DNA of 32,019 nt from Rhodocyclaceae bacterium (GTDB lineage: Bacteria > Pseudomonadota > Gammaproteobacteria > Burkholderiales > Rhodocyclaceae): assembly GCA_008933825.1 (NCBI GenBank), contig WBUF01000028.1, forward strand, positions 1 through 32,019, in the 5' to 3' direction. Positions 23,929-31,943 of the stretch are shown in pieces. The notes beneath the pieces are model-generated. The model worked only from the letters and a program-made list of their open reading frames with translations, was not told where the DNA came from and ran no database searches. Each line of letters opens with the position of its first letter. Positions within the stretch are counted from its first letter, which is position 1. Made by a program: the position numbers and the translations under genes.

Positions 23929-23936
23929 CCGCCGCG

Positions 23937-23942
23937 TATAAT
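23937..23942 (+). promoter_or_regulatory. Perfect -10 only 8 bases before the ZIP start
   Basis: TATAAT lies so near the ATG (23951) that transcription would begin at or one to two bases before it, giving a nearly leaderless mRNA. No -35 or ribosome binding site is clear. Confidence 0.35.
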
Positions 23943-23950
23943 TCGCGCCC

Positions 23951-24727
23951 ATGTCGGTTCTCGCCTGGATCTTCTTCACCGCGCTCGCCGGCGGCGCGCT
24001 CTCGGTGCTCGCTGCCGCGGTCTTCGCCCTGACGGCGCGCGGCGCCTGGGTACCGCATCTCATCAGCTTCGCCATTGGCGCGCTGCTGGGCGCCGCCTTC
24101 CTCGAGGTGTTGCCCAACGCCATCGAGGCGCAGGGCGATGCCGGCACGACCGCCTCGATCGTGCTGGCCGGCATCCTCGGCTTCTTCGTGCTGGAAAAGC
24201 TGGTGCTGTGGCGCCACTGCCACGACGACCGTTGCGAAGGCCACGAGGCGCACGCGGCCGCGCAGGACCATGGCCGCAGCGGCCTGCTGATCCTGGTGGG
24301 CGATACCTTCCACAATTTCGTAGACGGCGTGCTGATCGCCGCCGCCTTCATGCAGGACGCGCGACTGGGGCTGGTCACCGCAGTGGCCATCATCGCCCAC
24401 GAAATCCCTCAGGAAGTGGGCGACTTCCTGATCCTGCTGCACTCGGGGTATTCGCGCCTGAAGGCGCTGGCCTTCAACCTGCTCTCCAGCCTCGCCACCC
24501 TGGTCGGCGGCCTGCTCGCCTATTTTGCCCTTTCCGCAGTGCAGGGCGTGGTGCCGGTGTTCCTGGCGCTGGCGGCCGCCAGCATGATCTATGTCGCCGT
24601 GGCGGACCTGATCCCCGGCCTGCACAAGCGCACCGAACTGCGCGCCACTTTGCATCAGGTGCTACTCATCGCGGCCGGCATTGGCGTCATCCTTCTGGCG
24701 CACCATCTGGTCGGACATCTTGACTGA
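23951..24727 (+). CDS. ZIP-family metal transporter
   Basis: A 258-residue membrane protein with about eight helices. The ZIP metal site is intact: HNFVDG (H121, N122, D125) in helix 4 and HEIPQEVGD (H150, E151, E155, D158) in helix 5. The cytoplasmic loop before helix 4 is His/Cys-rich (residues 89-107, HCHDDRCEGHEAHAAAQDH), a common metal-sensing or relay loop. Likely substrate is zinc, possibly iron or manganese, taken up into the cytoplasm. It has no ribosome binding site and a -10 directly upstream. The 3' end overlaps a convergent small membrane protein by 66 bases. It sits between the rluD operon and phaC, a location that looks inserted relative to the usual pgeF-phaC order. Confidence 0.92.
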   Translation: MSVLAWIFFTALAGGALSVLAAAVFALTARGAWVPHLISFAIGALLGAAFLEVLPNAIEAQGDAGTTASIVLAGILGFFVLEKLVLWRHCHDDRCEGHEAHAAAQDHGRSGLLILVGDTFHNFVDGVLIAAAFMQDARLGLVTAVAIIAHEIPQEVGDFLILLHSGYSRLKALAFNLLSSLATLVGGLLAYFALSAVQGVVPVFLALAAASMIYVAVADLIPGLHKRTELRATLHQVLLIAAGIGVILLAHHLVGHLD

Positions 24728-24886
24728 ACGGCGCCGCCGACGGTCGGGGGTGCCGGCCAGCCACAGGAACAGGGCGAGCGGGGCCAATCCATAGAAAAAG
24801 AAGGTCAGGATGCCCGCCGTGACGCTGGTTTCCGTCAAGGACATCATCAGGACGACCCACAACCAGCCGATGGCGACGATGTACAT
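24662..24886 (-). CDS. Small two-helix membrane protein of unknown function
   Basis: A 74-residue protein, MYIVAIGWLWVVLMMSLTE onward, with two hydrophobic segments (about 2-16 and 24-44) followed by a basic cytoplasmic tail (TPDRRRRRSVK). Similar short proteins occur in Rhodocyclales, as far as I recall, with no known role. The start at 24886 is chosen for the membrane-helix N-terminus; the ribosome binding site is weak. It lies opposite the phaC promoter region and its 3' end overlaps ZIP by 66 bases. Confidence 0.7.
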   Translation of the reverse strand: MYIVAIGWLWVVLMMSLTETSVTAGILTFFFYGLAPLALFLWLAGTPDRRRRRSVKMSDQMVRQKDDANAGRDE

Positions 24887-24913
24887 GGGGCAATTGTATG
24901 TCCGCCAGCGTCG

Positions 24914-24942
24914 TTGACAGGAACTATGGTGCGGTGCAAAAT
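24914..24942 (+). promoter_or_regulatory. Sigma-70 promoter of phaC
   Basis: A perfect TTGACA (24914-24919) and CAAAAT (24937-24942) are separated by 17 bases, 53 bases before the phaC ATG. The -10 overlaps a TGC-rich stretch (GGTGCGGTGCAAAA), and the leader has GTTGC/GCAAC (24960-24975) as a small hairpin. PhaR-type repressors are known to favour TGC-rich sites, so autoregulation or PhaR control is possible. Confidence 0.6.
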
Positions 24943-24995
24943 TCCCTGCGAATCCGATGGTTGCCGTCTTGCAACTGTCATAGGGAGAGCGGTCG

Positions 24996-26708
24996 ATGTC
25001 CGGTAACCCGCAGCCCGATGGGGCTGTCATGCAGAACCTGTTCCAGGCCGGTCAGGCGTTCGCGCAGGGGTTCATGCATTTCATGGCGCAGCAGCCGGTG
25101 GCCGGCGCTGCGTCCGCTGCCGCAACGAATCTGCCGCCACACTTGCCCCAGAGCGAAGCCATCGCCAGCCTGCAGAAGTCCTTCGCCGAACGGCACCTTG
25201 CGCTGTGGCAGGCCATGCTGCAGGGCGGCGCGCCGGGCGAGGTGAAAGACAAGCGCTTCGCTGCCGCCGAATGGGCGGAAAGCCCCTACTTCGACTACCT
25301 CCGCCAGGCCTATTTGCTGAATGCCGAGTTCTGCGGCAGGCTGGTCGACGCACTGCCGGGCGACGAGGACACGCGCGAGCGGCTACGGTTTTTCACCAGC
25401 CAGTTCGTCGACGCCATGGCGCCGTCGAATTTCGCGGCGACCAATCCGGAATTCGTCAAGGCGGCGCTGGCCACCCAGGGCGCCAGCATTACTGCCGGCA
25501 TCAGGAACCTCCTCGAGGATTTGCGCAAGGGTCGCATCTCGATGACCGACGAGGCCGCCTTCGAGGTCGGCCGCAACCTGGCGACGACCCCGGGGCAGGT
25601 GATATACGAGAACGAACTGATCCAGATCATCCAGTACGATCCGGCGACGCCGAAGGTGTATGCGCGGCCGCTGGTGATCGTGCCGCCCTGCATCAACAAG
25701 TTCTACATCCTCGACCTGCAGCCGCAGAACTCCTTCGTGCGCCATGCGGTGGAGCAGGGCATGACGGTGTTCCTCGTCTCCTGGCGCAATCCGCAGGCGG
25801 AACTGGGCCACCTCGGCTGGGACGACTATATCGAGCGGGGCGCGCTGAAGGCGATCGAGGTGGCGCGCGAGGTGAGCGGCGGGGAAAAGGTGAATGCGCT
25901 CGGATTCTGCGTCGGAGGCACCATCCTTTCGGCTGCGCTGTCGGTGGCCGGAGCGCGCGGCGAGGACCCGGCGGCGAGCCTGACCCTGCTCACCACGCTG
26001 CTCGACTTCTCCGACGGCGGCGAGGTCGCCCATTACATCGACGAGGCTTCGGTAGCCGCACGCGAGAAGGCGATCGGCGGCGGCGGCCTGCTGCGCGGCG
26101 CCGAGCTGGCCTCGGCCTTCTCCAGCCTGCGCGCCAACGACCTCATCTGGCAGTACGTCGTCGGCAACTATCTGAAGGGCGGCAAGCCGGCGGCCTTCGA
26201 CCTGCTTTACTGGAACGCCGACAGCACCAACCTGCCCGGCCCCTTCGCCGTCTGGTACCTGCGCCATCTCTATCTGGAAAACGCCCTGCGCGAGCCGGGC
26301 CGGCTGGCGATGTGCGGCACCGCGACGGACCTCACCCGCCTCGGCATGCCGGCCTACATCTATTCCAGCCGCGAGGATCACATCGTGCCGTGGAAGAGCG
26401 CCTATCTTTCGCGCGGCCTGCTTGGCGGCGAAACGACCTTCGTGATGGGCGCCAGCGGCCATATCGCCGGTGTGGTGAACCCGCCGGCGGCGGGCAAGCG
26501 CAGCCACTGGCGCAACGACGCGCCGGCTGCCGAAGCCGATGAATGGCTGGCCGGTGCCACCGAGTACAAGGGCAGCTGGTGGCCGCATTGGATAGGATGG
26601 CTCAAGCGCTTCGGCGGGGACGTGCGCACCGCACCGAAGAAGCCCGGCAGCCGGCGCCACAAGCCGATCGAGGCGGCGCCGGGACGCTATGTCAGGGAAA
26701 AAGCCTAG
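24996..26708 (+). CDS. phaC: Class I polyhydroxyalkanoate synthase PhaC
   Basis: PhaC polymerises (R)-3-hydroxyacyl-CoA, mainly 3-hydroxybutyryl-CoA, into PHA at the granule surface. The 570-residue length is class I. The N-terminal domain (about 1-190) precedes an alpha/beta hydrolase domain with the lipase-like box GFCVGGT, nucleophile C305, Asp D461 (REDHIVPW) and His H489 (ASGHIAG). PPCINKFYILDLQP, SWRNPQ, LLYWNADSTNLP and SHWRN are classic signatures. The ATG has GGGAGA upstream and a consensus promoter 53 bases before it. Two phaB genes and phaR follow. A hairpin (26707-26730) lies just after the stop. Confidence 0.97.
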   Translation: MSGNPQPDGAVMQNLFQAGQAFAQGFMHFMAQQPVAGAASAAATNLPPHLPQSEAIASLQKSFAERHLALWQAMLQGGAPGEVKDKRFAAAEWAESPYFDYLRQAYLLNAEFCGRLVDALPGDEDTRERLRFFTSQFVDAMAPSNFAATNPEFVKAALATQGASITAGIRNLLEDLRKGRISMTDEAAFEVGRNLATTPGQVIYENELIQIIQYDPATPKVYARPLVIVPPCINKFYILDLQPQNSFVRHAVEQGMTVFLVSWRNPQAELGHLGWDDYIERGALKAIEVAREVSGGEKVNALGFCVGGTILSAALSVAGARGEDPAASLTLLTTLLDFSDGGEVAHYIDEASVAAREKAIGGGGLLRGAELASAFSSLRANDLIWQYVVGNYLKGGKPAAFDLLYWNADSTNLPGPFAVWYLRHLYLENALREPGRLAMCGTATDLTRLGMPAYIYSSREDHIVPWKSAYLSRGLLGGETTFVMGASGHIAGVVNPPAAGKRSHWRNDAPAAEADEWLAGATEYKGSWWPHWIGWLKRFGGDVRTAPKKPGSRRHKPIEAAPGRYVREKA

Positions 26709-26730
26709 CCGCGCCTGGGGAAACGCGGCT
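26707..26730 (+). other. Hairpin between phaC and phaB1
   Basis: AGCCGCG (26707-26713) pairs with CGCGGCT (26724-26730) around a 10-base loop. There is no T-run, so read-through to phaB1 is expected. It may stabilise the phaC mRNA end or tune the phaC/phaB ratio. Confidence 0.4.
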
Positions 26731-26772
26731 GGCGACGACAAACAATCCCCGTCAAGCAAAGGAGAGTTGATC

Positions 26773-27513
26773 ATGTCGAGAGTGGCACTGATTACGGGTG
26801 GCATGGGCGGACTGGGCGAGGCGATCTGCATCAAGATGGCCGCGCTGGGCTACAAGGTGGTGACGACCTACAGTCCGAGCAACACCAAGGCGGGGGACTG
26901 GCTCAAGCAGATGAAGGCGCAGGGTTACGATTTTCACGCCTATCCCTGCGACGTGGCCGACTACGATTCCTGCGGGGCGTGCGTTGCCACGGTGGCGAAG
27001 GAGCTCGGGCCGGTCGACGTGCTGGTGAACAATGCCGGCATCACGCGCGACATGACGTTCAAGAAAATGACCAAGGGCGACTGGGACGTGGTCATGAAGA
27101 CCAACCTCGACAGCGTCTTCAACATGACCAAGCATGTCATGGACGGCATGATGGAGCGCGGCTGGGGCCGTGTCATCAACGTCTCCTCGGTCAACGGCCA
27201 GAAGGGCGCCTTCGGCCAGACCAACTATTCGGCGGCGAAGGCCGGCATGCACGGCTTCACCAAGGCGCTCGCGCTGGAAGTGGCGAAGAAGGGCGTGACG
27301 GTGAACACCATCAGCCCGGGCTACATCGGCACCAAGATGGTGATGGCGATCCCGCAGGACGTGCTGGACTCGAAGATCCTGCCGCAGATCCCGCAGGGGC
27401 GCCTGGGCAAGCCGGAGGAAGTGGCGGGCCTGGTGGCCTATCTGGCGTCCGAGGAGGCGGCCTTCCTGACCGGCGCCAACATCTCGATAAACGGCGGCCA
27501 GCACATGTTCTGA
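26773..27513 (+). CDS. phaB: Acetoacetyl-CoA reductase PhaB, first copy
   Basis: PhaB reduces acetoacetyl-CoA to (R)-3-hydroxybutyryl-CoA for PhaC. The 246-residue short-chain dehydrogenase has the Rossmann motif TGGMGGLG, NNAG at about 86-89, catalytic Ser in NVSSVNG, and Y152-x3-K156 in NYSAAKAG. The ending INGGQHMF is typical. The loop after strand two reads TTYSPSNTKAGDWL, with a Lys that could contact the 2'-phosphate of NADPH. AAAGGAGAG precedes the ATG. Of the two paralogues, this one resembles the Accumulibacter-like type. A terminator-like hairpin follows. Confidence 0.94.
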   Translation: MSRVALITGGMGGLGEAICIKMAALGYKVVTTYSPSNTKAGDWLKQMKAQGYDFHAYPCDVADYDSCGACVATVAKELGPVDVLVNNAGITRDMTFKKMTKGDWDVVMKTNLDSVFNMTKHVMDGMMERGWGRVINVSSVNGQKGAFGQTNYSAAKAGMHGFTKALALEVAKKGVTVNTISPGYIGTKMVMAIPQDVLDSKILPQIPQGRLGKPEEVAGLVAYLASEEAAFLTGANISINGGQHMF

Positions 27514-27521
27514 TTCACGGC

Positions 27522-27561
27522 GCCGCCGCCCGGCTCGGCGGCGGCCCGCAAACGGTTTTTT
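27522..27561 (+). terminator. Terminator-like hairpin between phaB1 and phaB2
   Basis: GCCGCCGCC (27522-27530) pairs perfectly with GGCGGCGGC (27537-27545). A small CCGCAAACGG hairpin and six T residues (27556-27561) follow. The T-run is 10 bases from the main stem, so it may be a partial terminator or attenuator. Confidence 0.55.
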
Positions 27562-27583
27562 GTTGTCTATAGGAAGCAAGGCG

Positions 27584-28324
27584 ATGTCTAAACGGGTTGC
27601 GCTCGTTACGGGCGGCATGGGTGGCTTGGGCACGGCGATCTGCCGCGCGCTGGCCGAGGACGGTTTCGTCGTGGTGGCCAACTGCCTGCCCGGCTTTCCG
27701 CAGATGGACGAGTGGCTGGCGCAGAACCGGTCCGCCGGCTTCGAGTTTCACGCCGCAGAGGGAAACGTGGCCGACTACGCGTCCTGCCAGGAGATGGTGA
27801 AGCGCATCGAGTCGGAGCATGGTCCGGTCGACGTGCTGGTGAACAACGCCGGCATCACGCGCGACAACATGTTCCGCAAGATGCAGTCGGCTGACTGGAA
27901 TGCCGTCATCGACGTGAACCTGAACAGTGTGTTCAACGTCACCCACCAGGTGCTGCCCGGCATGGCCGAGCGCGGCTGGGGGCGCGTCATCAACATCTCT
28001 TCGGTGAACGGCGTCAAGGGCCAGTTCGGCCAGGCCAACTATTCCGCCGCCAAGGCCGGCATCCTTGGCTTCACCAAGGCCATCGCGCAGGAAGTGGCAA
28101 GGAAGGGCGTCACCGTGAATGCCATCGCACCGGGCTACGTCGGCACCGACATGGTGATGGCGATCAAGCCGGAGGTGCGCGAGCAGATCGTCGCGCAGAT
28201 TCCCATGGGCCGCCTCGGCAAGCCAGAGGAAATCGGCAAGCTGGTGGCCTATCTGGCCTCGGAATACGCCGGATACATGACCGGATCGACGCTATCCATC
28301 AACGGCGGCCTGCACATGAGCTGA
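27584..28324 (+). CDS. phaB: Acetoacetyl-CoA reductase PhaB, second copy
   Basis: This 246-residue paralogue of the preceding gene keeps all catalytic features: TGGMGGLG, NNAGITRD, Ser in NISSVNG, and Y153-x3-K157 in NYSAAKAG. It ends INGGLHMS. It resembles the Ralstonia PhaB (for example EGNVADY) more than its neighbour does. The loop after strand two is VANCLPGFPQMDEWL, with no basic residue where Ralstonia PhaB has Arg-Arg, so cofactor use may lean to NADH; this is inference. AGGAAG precedes the ATG at 27584. A terminator-like hairpin separates it from phaB1, so it may be expressed at a different level. Confidence 0.93.
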   Translation: MSKRVALVTGGMGGLGTAICRALAEDGFVVVANCLPGFPQMDEWLAQNRSAGFEFHAAEGNVADYASCQEMVKRIESEHGPVDVLVNNAGITRDNMFRKMQSADWNAVIDVNLNSVFNVTHQVLPGMAERGWGRVINISSVNGVKGQFGQANYSAAKAGILGFTKAIAQEVARKGVTVNAIAPGYVGTDMVMAIKPEVREQIVAQIPMGRLGKPEEIGKLVAYLASEYAGYMTGSTLSINGGLHMS

Positions 28325-28355
28325 AAGGGCGGACGGGGCATTCGCGCTTTCTGCG

Positions 28356-28361
28356 TATAAT
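28356..28361 (+). promoter_or_regulatory. Candidate -10 of phaR
   Basis: A perfect TATAAT lies 33 bases before the phaR ATG. No convincing -35 is seen; a TG lies two bases upstream, one off the extended position. Confidence 0.4.
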
Positions 28362-28394
28362 TTCGTTTCCTGAAAGGGGGGAGGAGACCAGGGC

Positions 28395-28991
28395 ATGGCT
28401 GAAACAAGACTGATCAAGAAATATCCGAACCGGCGTCTCTACGACACCAGGACGAGTTCCTACATCACCCTTGCGGACGTCAAGGAACTGGTGCTGAAGA
28501 ACGAGGACTTCCAGGTCGTCGACGCCAAGAGCAACGAGGATCTCACGCGCAGCATCCTCCTGCAGATCATCCTCGAGGAGGAAACCGCCGGCATGCCGAT
28601 GTTCACCAGCGACCTGCTCTCGCAGATGATCCGCTTCTATGGCAACGCCATGCAGGGCATGATGGGCAAATACCTCGAGGGCAACATCAAGGCCTTCTCC
28701 GACATGCAGTCCAAGCTTCAGGAGCAGGCCCGCGCCATGTACGGCGAGAACAATCCGGCGAGCAAGGATCTCTGGGCGCAGTTCCTCAATTTCCAGGGTC
28801 CCGCCATGCAGAGCATGATGGGCGCCTACATGGAACAGTCGAAGAAGATGTTCATGCAGATGCAGGAGCAGATCGAGAGTCAGACGCGCAACATGTTCTC
28901 CGGCTTCCAGTTCCCGAATTACGCCGCCTCCGCCGGCAAGCCGGGCGAGAAGAAGGAAGCCGCCGAAGAGCAGGCGCCGGAAAAGAAGTAA
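28395..28991 (+). CDS. phaR: PHA synthesis repressor PhaR
   Basis: PhaR represses phasin and pha genes and also binds PHA granules, which relieves repression. The 198-residue protein starts with the conserved DNA-binding PHB_acc_N domain (LIKKYPNRRLYDTRTSSYITLADVKELV, about 5-62) and the following accumulation-regulatory segment (SNEDLTRSILLQIILEEE). The middle is Met/Gln-rich amphipathic helices (MQGMMGKYLEGNIKAFSDMQ, MQSMMGAYMEQSKKMFMQMQ) likely to contact the granule surface, and the tail is charged (EKKEAAEEQAPEKK). GGGGGGAGGAG precedes the ATG. No phasin gene is in the window, so its main target lies elsewhere. rimO follows, the usual order in betaproteobacteria. Confidence 0.95.
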   Translation: MAETRLIKKYPNRRLYDTRTSSYITLADVKELVLKNEDFQVVDAKSNEDLTRSILLQIILEEETAGMPMFTSDLLSQMIRFYGNAMQGMMGKYLEGNIKAFSDMQSKLQEQARAMYGENNPASKDLWAQFLNFQGPAMQSMMGAYMEQSKKMFMQMQEQIESQTRNMFSGFQFPNYAASAGKPGEKKEAAEEQAPEKK

Positions 28992-29042
28992 GCGCAACAT
29001 ACTCCGCGGCCCAGATCCCGCCGCAACGCTCCACAGGACAGA

Positions 29043-30371
29043 ATGCCCCGCAAGCAGCCCGCCCCGAAGGTCGGCTTCGTCTCCCTCGGCTGTCCGAAGG
29101 CCACGGTCGACGCCGAGCACATCCTGACACGCCTGCGCGCCGAGGGCTATGCCATCGCGCCTGATTACGCCGGCGCCGACCTCGTCGTCGTGAACACCTG
29201 CGGCTTCATCGACGCCGCCGTGGCCGAGTCGCTCGACGCCATCGGCGAGGCGCTCGACGAGAACGGCCGCGTCATCGTCACCGGCTGCCTCGGCGCCAGG
29301 GAGGACGTGGTGCTGGCTGCCCACCCGCAGGTGCTGGCGGTGACCGGCCCGCACGCCACCGAGCAGGTGATGCACGAGGTGCACAAGCACCTGCCCAAGC
29401 CGCACGATCCCTTCGAGGACCTGGTTCCCCCGCAGGGCATCAGGCTGACGCCGCGGCATTACGCCTACCTGAAGATTTCCGAAGGCTGCAACCATCGCTG
29501 CACCTTTTGCATCATTCCCTCGCTGCGCGGCGACCTCGTTAGCCGGCCCATCGGCGAGGTCCTGCGCGAGGCCGAGAAGCTGGTCGATGCCGGCGTGAAG
29601 GAGTTGCTCGTCGTCTCGCAGGACACCAGCGCCTACGGCGTCGACGTCAAGTACCGCACCGGCTTCTGGGGCGGCAAGCCGGTGAAGACGCGCCTCCACG
29701 AACTGGCCAGGGCGCTGGGCGAGCTCGGCATCTGGGTGCGCCTGCACTACGTCTATCCCTATCCCGGCGTGGACGACCTCATTCCGCTGATGGCCGGGGG
29801 CAAGATCCTGCCCTACCTCGACGTGCCCTTCCAGCACGCCAGCCCGCGCATCCTCAAGCTGATGAAGCGGCCGGCCAGCGCCGAGAACGTCCTGGCGCGC
29901 GTCCGCGCCTGGCGCGCCGTCTGCCCCGAACTGACTATCCGCAGCACCTTCATCACCGGCTTCCCCGGCGAGACGGACGAGGACTTCGAACTGCTGCTGC
30001 AGTTCCTCGAGGAAGCGCAGCTCGACCGCGTCGGCGCCTTTGCCTATTCCCCCGTGGAGGGGGCGGAGGCCAACCGGCTGCCCGACCCGGTGCCGGAGGC
30101 GCTGCGCGAGGAGCGCCGCCAGCGCCTGATGGAACTGCAGGAGGACATCAGCACGCAGCGGCTCGAGCGCAAGATCGGCCGCGAGATCGAGGTGCTGGTC
30201 GAGGAGGTCGACGAGGAGGGCGCCGTCGCCCGCAGCCAGGCCGATGCGCCGGAGATCGACGGCCTGGTGCACATCCCCGACGGCGAGCATCTCGAAGTCG
30301 GCGAATTCGTTCGCGTGCGCGTCACCGACTGCGACGTGCACGACCTCTACGCCGAGGCGGTCGAGCCTTGA
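29043..30371 (+). CDS. rimO: Ribosomal protein uS12 methylthiotransferase RimO
   Basis: RimO adds a methylthio group to an aspartate of ribosomal protein S12. The 442-residue protein has the N-terminal MTTase domain with C17, C53 and C82 ([18 protein letters not shown]), a radical SAM domain with CNHRCTFC (C149, C153, C156), and a C-terminal TRAM domain (about 372-440). [34 protein letters not shown] is a RimO rather than MiaB signature. AGGACAG precedes the ATG. The stop overlaps the TTG start of the next gene. Confidence 0.96.
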   Translation: MPRKQPAPKVGFVSLGCPKATVDAEHILTRLRAEGYAIAPDYAGADLVVVNTCGFIDAAVAESLDAIGEALDENGRVIVTGCLGAREDVVLAAHPQVLAVTGPHATEQVMHEVHKHLPKPHDPFEDLVPPQGIRLTPRHYAYLKISEGCNHRCTFCIIPSLRGDLVSRPIGEVLREAEKLVDAGVKELLVVSQDTSAYGVDVKYRTGFWGGKPVKTRLHELARALGELGIWVRLHYVYPYPGVDDLIPLMAGGKILPYLDVPFQHASPRILKLMKRPASAENVLARVRAWRAVCPELTIRSTFITGFPGETDEDFELLLQFLEEAQLDRVGAFAYSPVEGAEANRLPDPVPEALREERRQRLMELQEDISTQRLERKIGREIEVLVEEVDEEGAVARSQADAPEIDGLVHIPDGEHLEVGEFVRVRVTDCDVHDLYAEAVEP

Positions 30372-31777
30372 GTAACGAGACGCTCCTTCGCCGCCTCGCC
30401 GGCATCGTCGGCGATTCCGCCGTCCTGAGCGGCGCCGACGCGGATGCCCATCTCACCGACTGGCGCGGCCGCTACACCGGCCGCGCGCGCTGCGTCGTCA
30501 AGCCGGCCGCGACCGAGGAGGTCGCCGCCGTCGTCGGTCTGTGCGCGCAGGAACGCATCCCCATGGTGCCGCAGGGCGGCAACACCGGCCTCGTCGGCGG
30601 CGCCACGCCCCATCCCGAGGGCAGCGAGGTGGTCATCAACCTCTCGCGCATGAAACGCATCCGCGAGATCGACACGGCCAACAACACGCTCACCGCCGAG
30701 GCCGGCTGCCTGCTGGCCGAGGTGCAGGCGGCGGCAGCGGGCGCCGACCGCCTGTTCCCGCTGTCGCTGGCATCCGAGGGCAGCTGCGAGATCGGCGGCA
30801 ACCTCTCCACCAACGCCGGCGGCGTTGCCGTGCTGCGCTACGGCAACATGCGCGAGCTGACGCTGGGTATCGAGGCGGTGCTGCCCGACGGCCGCATCTG
30901 GCACGGCCTGCGCGGCCTGCGCAAGGACAACACCGGCTACGACCTCAAGCACCTCTTCATCGGCGCCGAGGGCACGCTGGGCATCATTACCGCCGCCGTG
31001 CTGAAGCTGTTCCCGCGGCCGCGCAATGCCGCCACGGCCTGGCTTTCGGTGCGCGATCCGGCCGCCGCGGTCGAGCTGCTGTCGCGCCTGCGCGGCGCCT
31101 GCGGCGAGCGCGTCACCGGCTTCGAGATCGTCGCGCGGCCGGCACTGGAGCTGGTGCTGAGGCACATCCCCGGCGCGCGCGATCCGCTCGCGGCCGCCTC
31201 GCCCTGGTACGTACTCGTCGAACTGACCGACACTCTGGCGGATTTCGACCTCGCCGGCACGCTGGAGGCCATCCTCGGCGTCGAGATCGAAGCGGGGCGG
31301 GTGGCCGATGCCGCCGTGGCGCAGGGTCTCAAGCAGCAGGAGGCCTTCTGGCAGCTGCGCGAGAACATCTCCGAGGCGCAGCGCATCGAAGGCATCAGCA
31401 TCAAGCACGACATCGCCGTGCCGGTGTCGCGCATCGCCGAGTTCATCGCCCGCGCCGACGGCGCCCTGCGGCGCGCCTTTCCCGCCGTGCGCATCGTCAC
31501 TTTCGGCCACATCGGCGACGGCAACCTGCACTACAACCTGTCCAAGCCCGATGCGGCGGCCAACGCCGAGTTCATCGCGCAGACGCCGCAGGCCAACCGC
31601 ATCGTGCACGACATCGTCGCCGAACTGGGCGGCTCGATCTCCGCCGAGCACGGCCTCGGCCAGCTCAAGCGCGGCGAGATCCTGCGCTACAAGAGCAGCG
31701 TCGAAATGAGCCTCATGCGCGCCGTCAAGCAGGCCCTCGACCCGCACGGGCTGATGAATCCGGGCAAGCTGCTGTGA
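30368..31777 (+). CDS. FAD-linked D-2-hydroxyacid dehydrogenase (GlcD/D-2-hydroxyglutarate type)
   Basis: A 469-residue flavoprotein of the FAD_binding_4/FAD-oxidase_C family that oxidises D-2-hydroxyacids such as D-2-hydroxyglutarate, D-lactate or glycolate. FAD-binding motifs are [14 protein letters not shown] and [20 protein letters not shown] (about 134-153); [10 protein letters not shown] follows. The C-terminal catalytic/metal region has [10 protein letters not shown] and [10 protein letters not shown] with the conserved histidines, and the end NPGKLL is typical. It starts with TTG overlapping the rimO TGA (TTGA), with GAGG upstream, so translation is probably coupled. Choice among substrates is not possible from sequence. 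A tRNA promoter starts 15 bases after its stop. Confidence 0.9.
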   Translation: MSNETLLRRLAGIVGDSAVLSGADADAHLTDWRGRYTGRARCVVKPAATEEVAAVVGLCAQERIPMVPQGGNTGLVGGATPHPEGSEVVINLSRMKRIREIDTANNTLTAEAGCLLAEVQAAAAGADRLFPLSLASEGSCEIGGNLSTNAGGVAVLRYGNMRELTLGIEAVLPDGRIWHGLRGLRKDNTGYDLKHLFIGAEGTLGIITAAVLKLFPRPRNAATAWLSVRDPAAAVELLSRLRGACGERVTGFEIVARPALELVLRHIPGARDPLAAASPWYVLVELTDTLADFDLAGTLEAILGVEIEAGRVADAAVAQGLKQQEAFWQLRENISEAQRIEGISIKHDIAVPVSRIAEFIARADGALRRAFPAVRIVTFGHIGDGNLHYNLSKPDAAANAEFIAQTPQANRIVHDIVAELGGSISAEHGLGQLKRGEILRYKSSVEMSLMRAVKQALDPHGLMNPGKLL

Positions 31778-31792
31778 GAGGGAAAAACGCGC

Positions 31793-31821
31793 TTTACAAG
31801 CCCGCCGGCCGTCCGTATAAT
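31793..31821 (+). promoter_or_regulatory. Strong sigma-70 promoter of tRNA-Ala/tRNA-Glu
   Basis: TTTACA (31793-31798) and a perfect TATAAT (31816-31821) lie exactly 17 bases apart. The discriminator is GCGCGC, the GC-rich type associated with stringent control of stable RNA. tRNA-Ala begins 14 bases after the -10. Confidence 0.85.
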
Positions 31822-31835
31822 GCGCGCTCCTCTGT

Positions 31836-31911
<76 letters not shown>

Positions 31912-31943
31912 CAAGACACTACGACTTTCGAGTAGCACCTCGG

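Noticed and set aside
28299..30341. 680-codon open frame on the minus strand opposite phaR and rimO
   Set aside because: It is the mirror of two well-supported genes in GC-rich DNA, gives His/Asp/Val/Leu-rich protein without any recognisable domain, and is a typical shadow frame.
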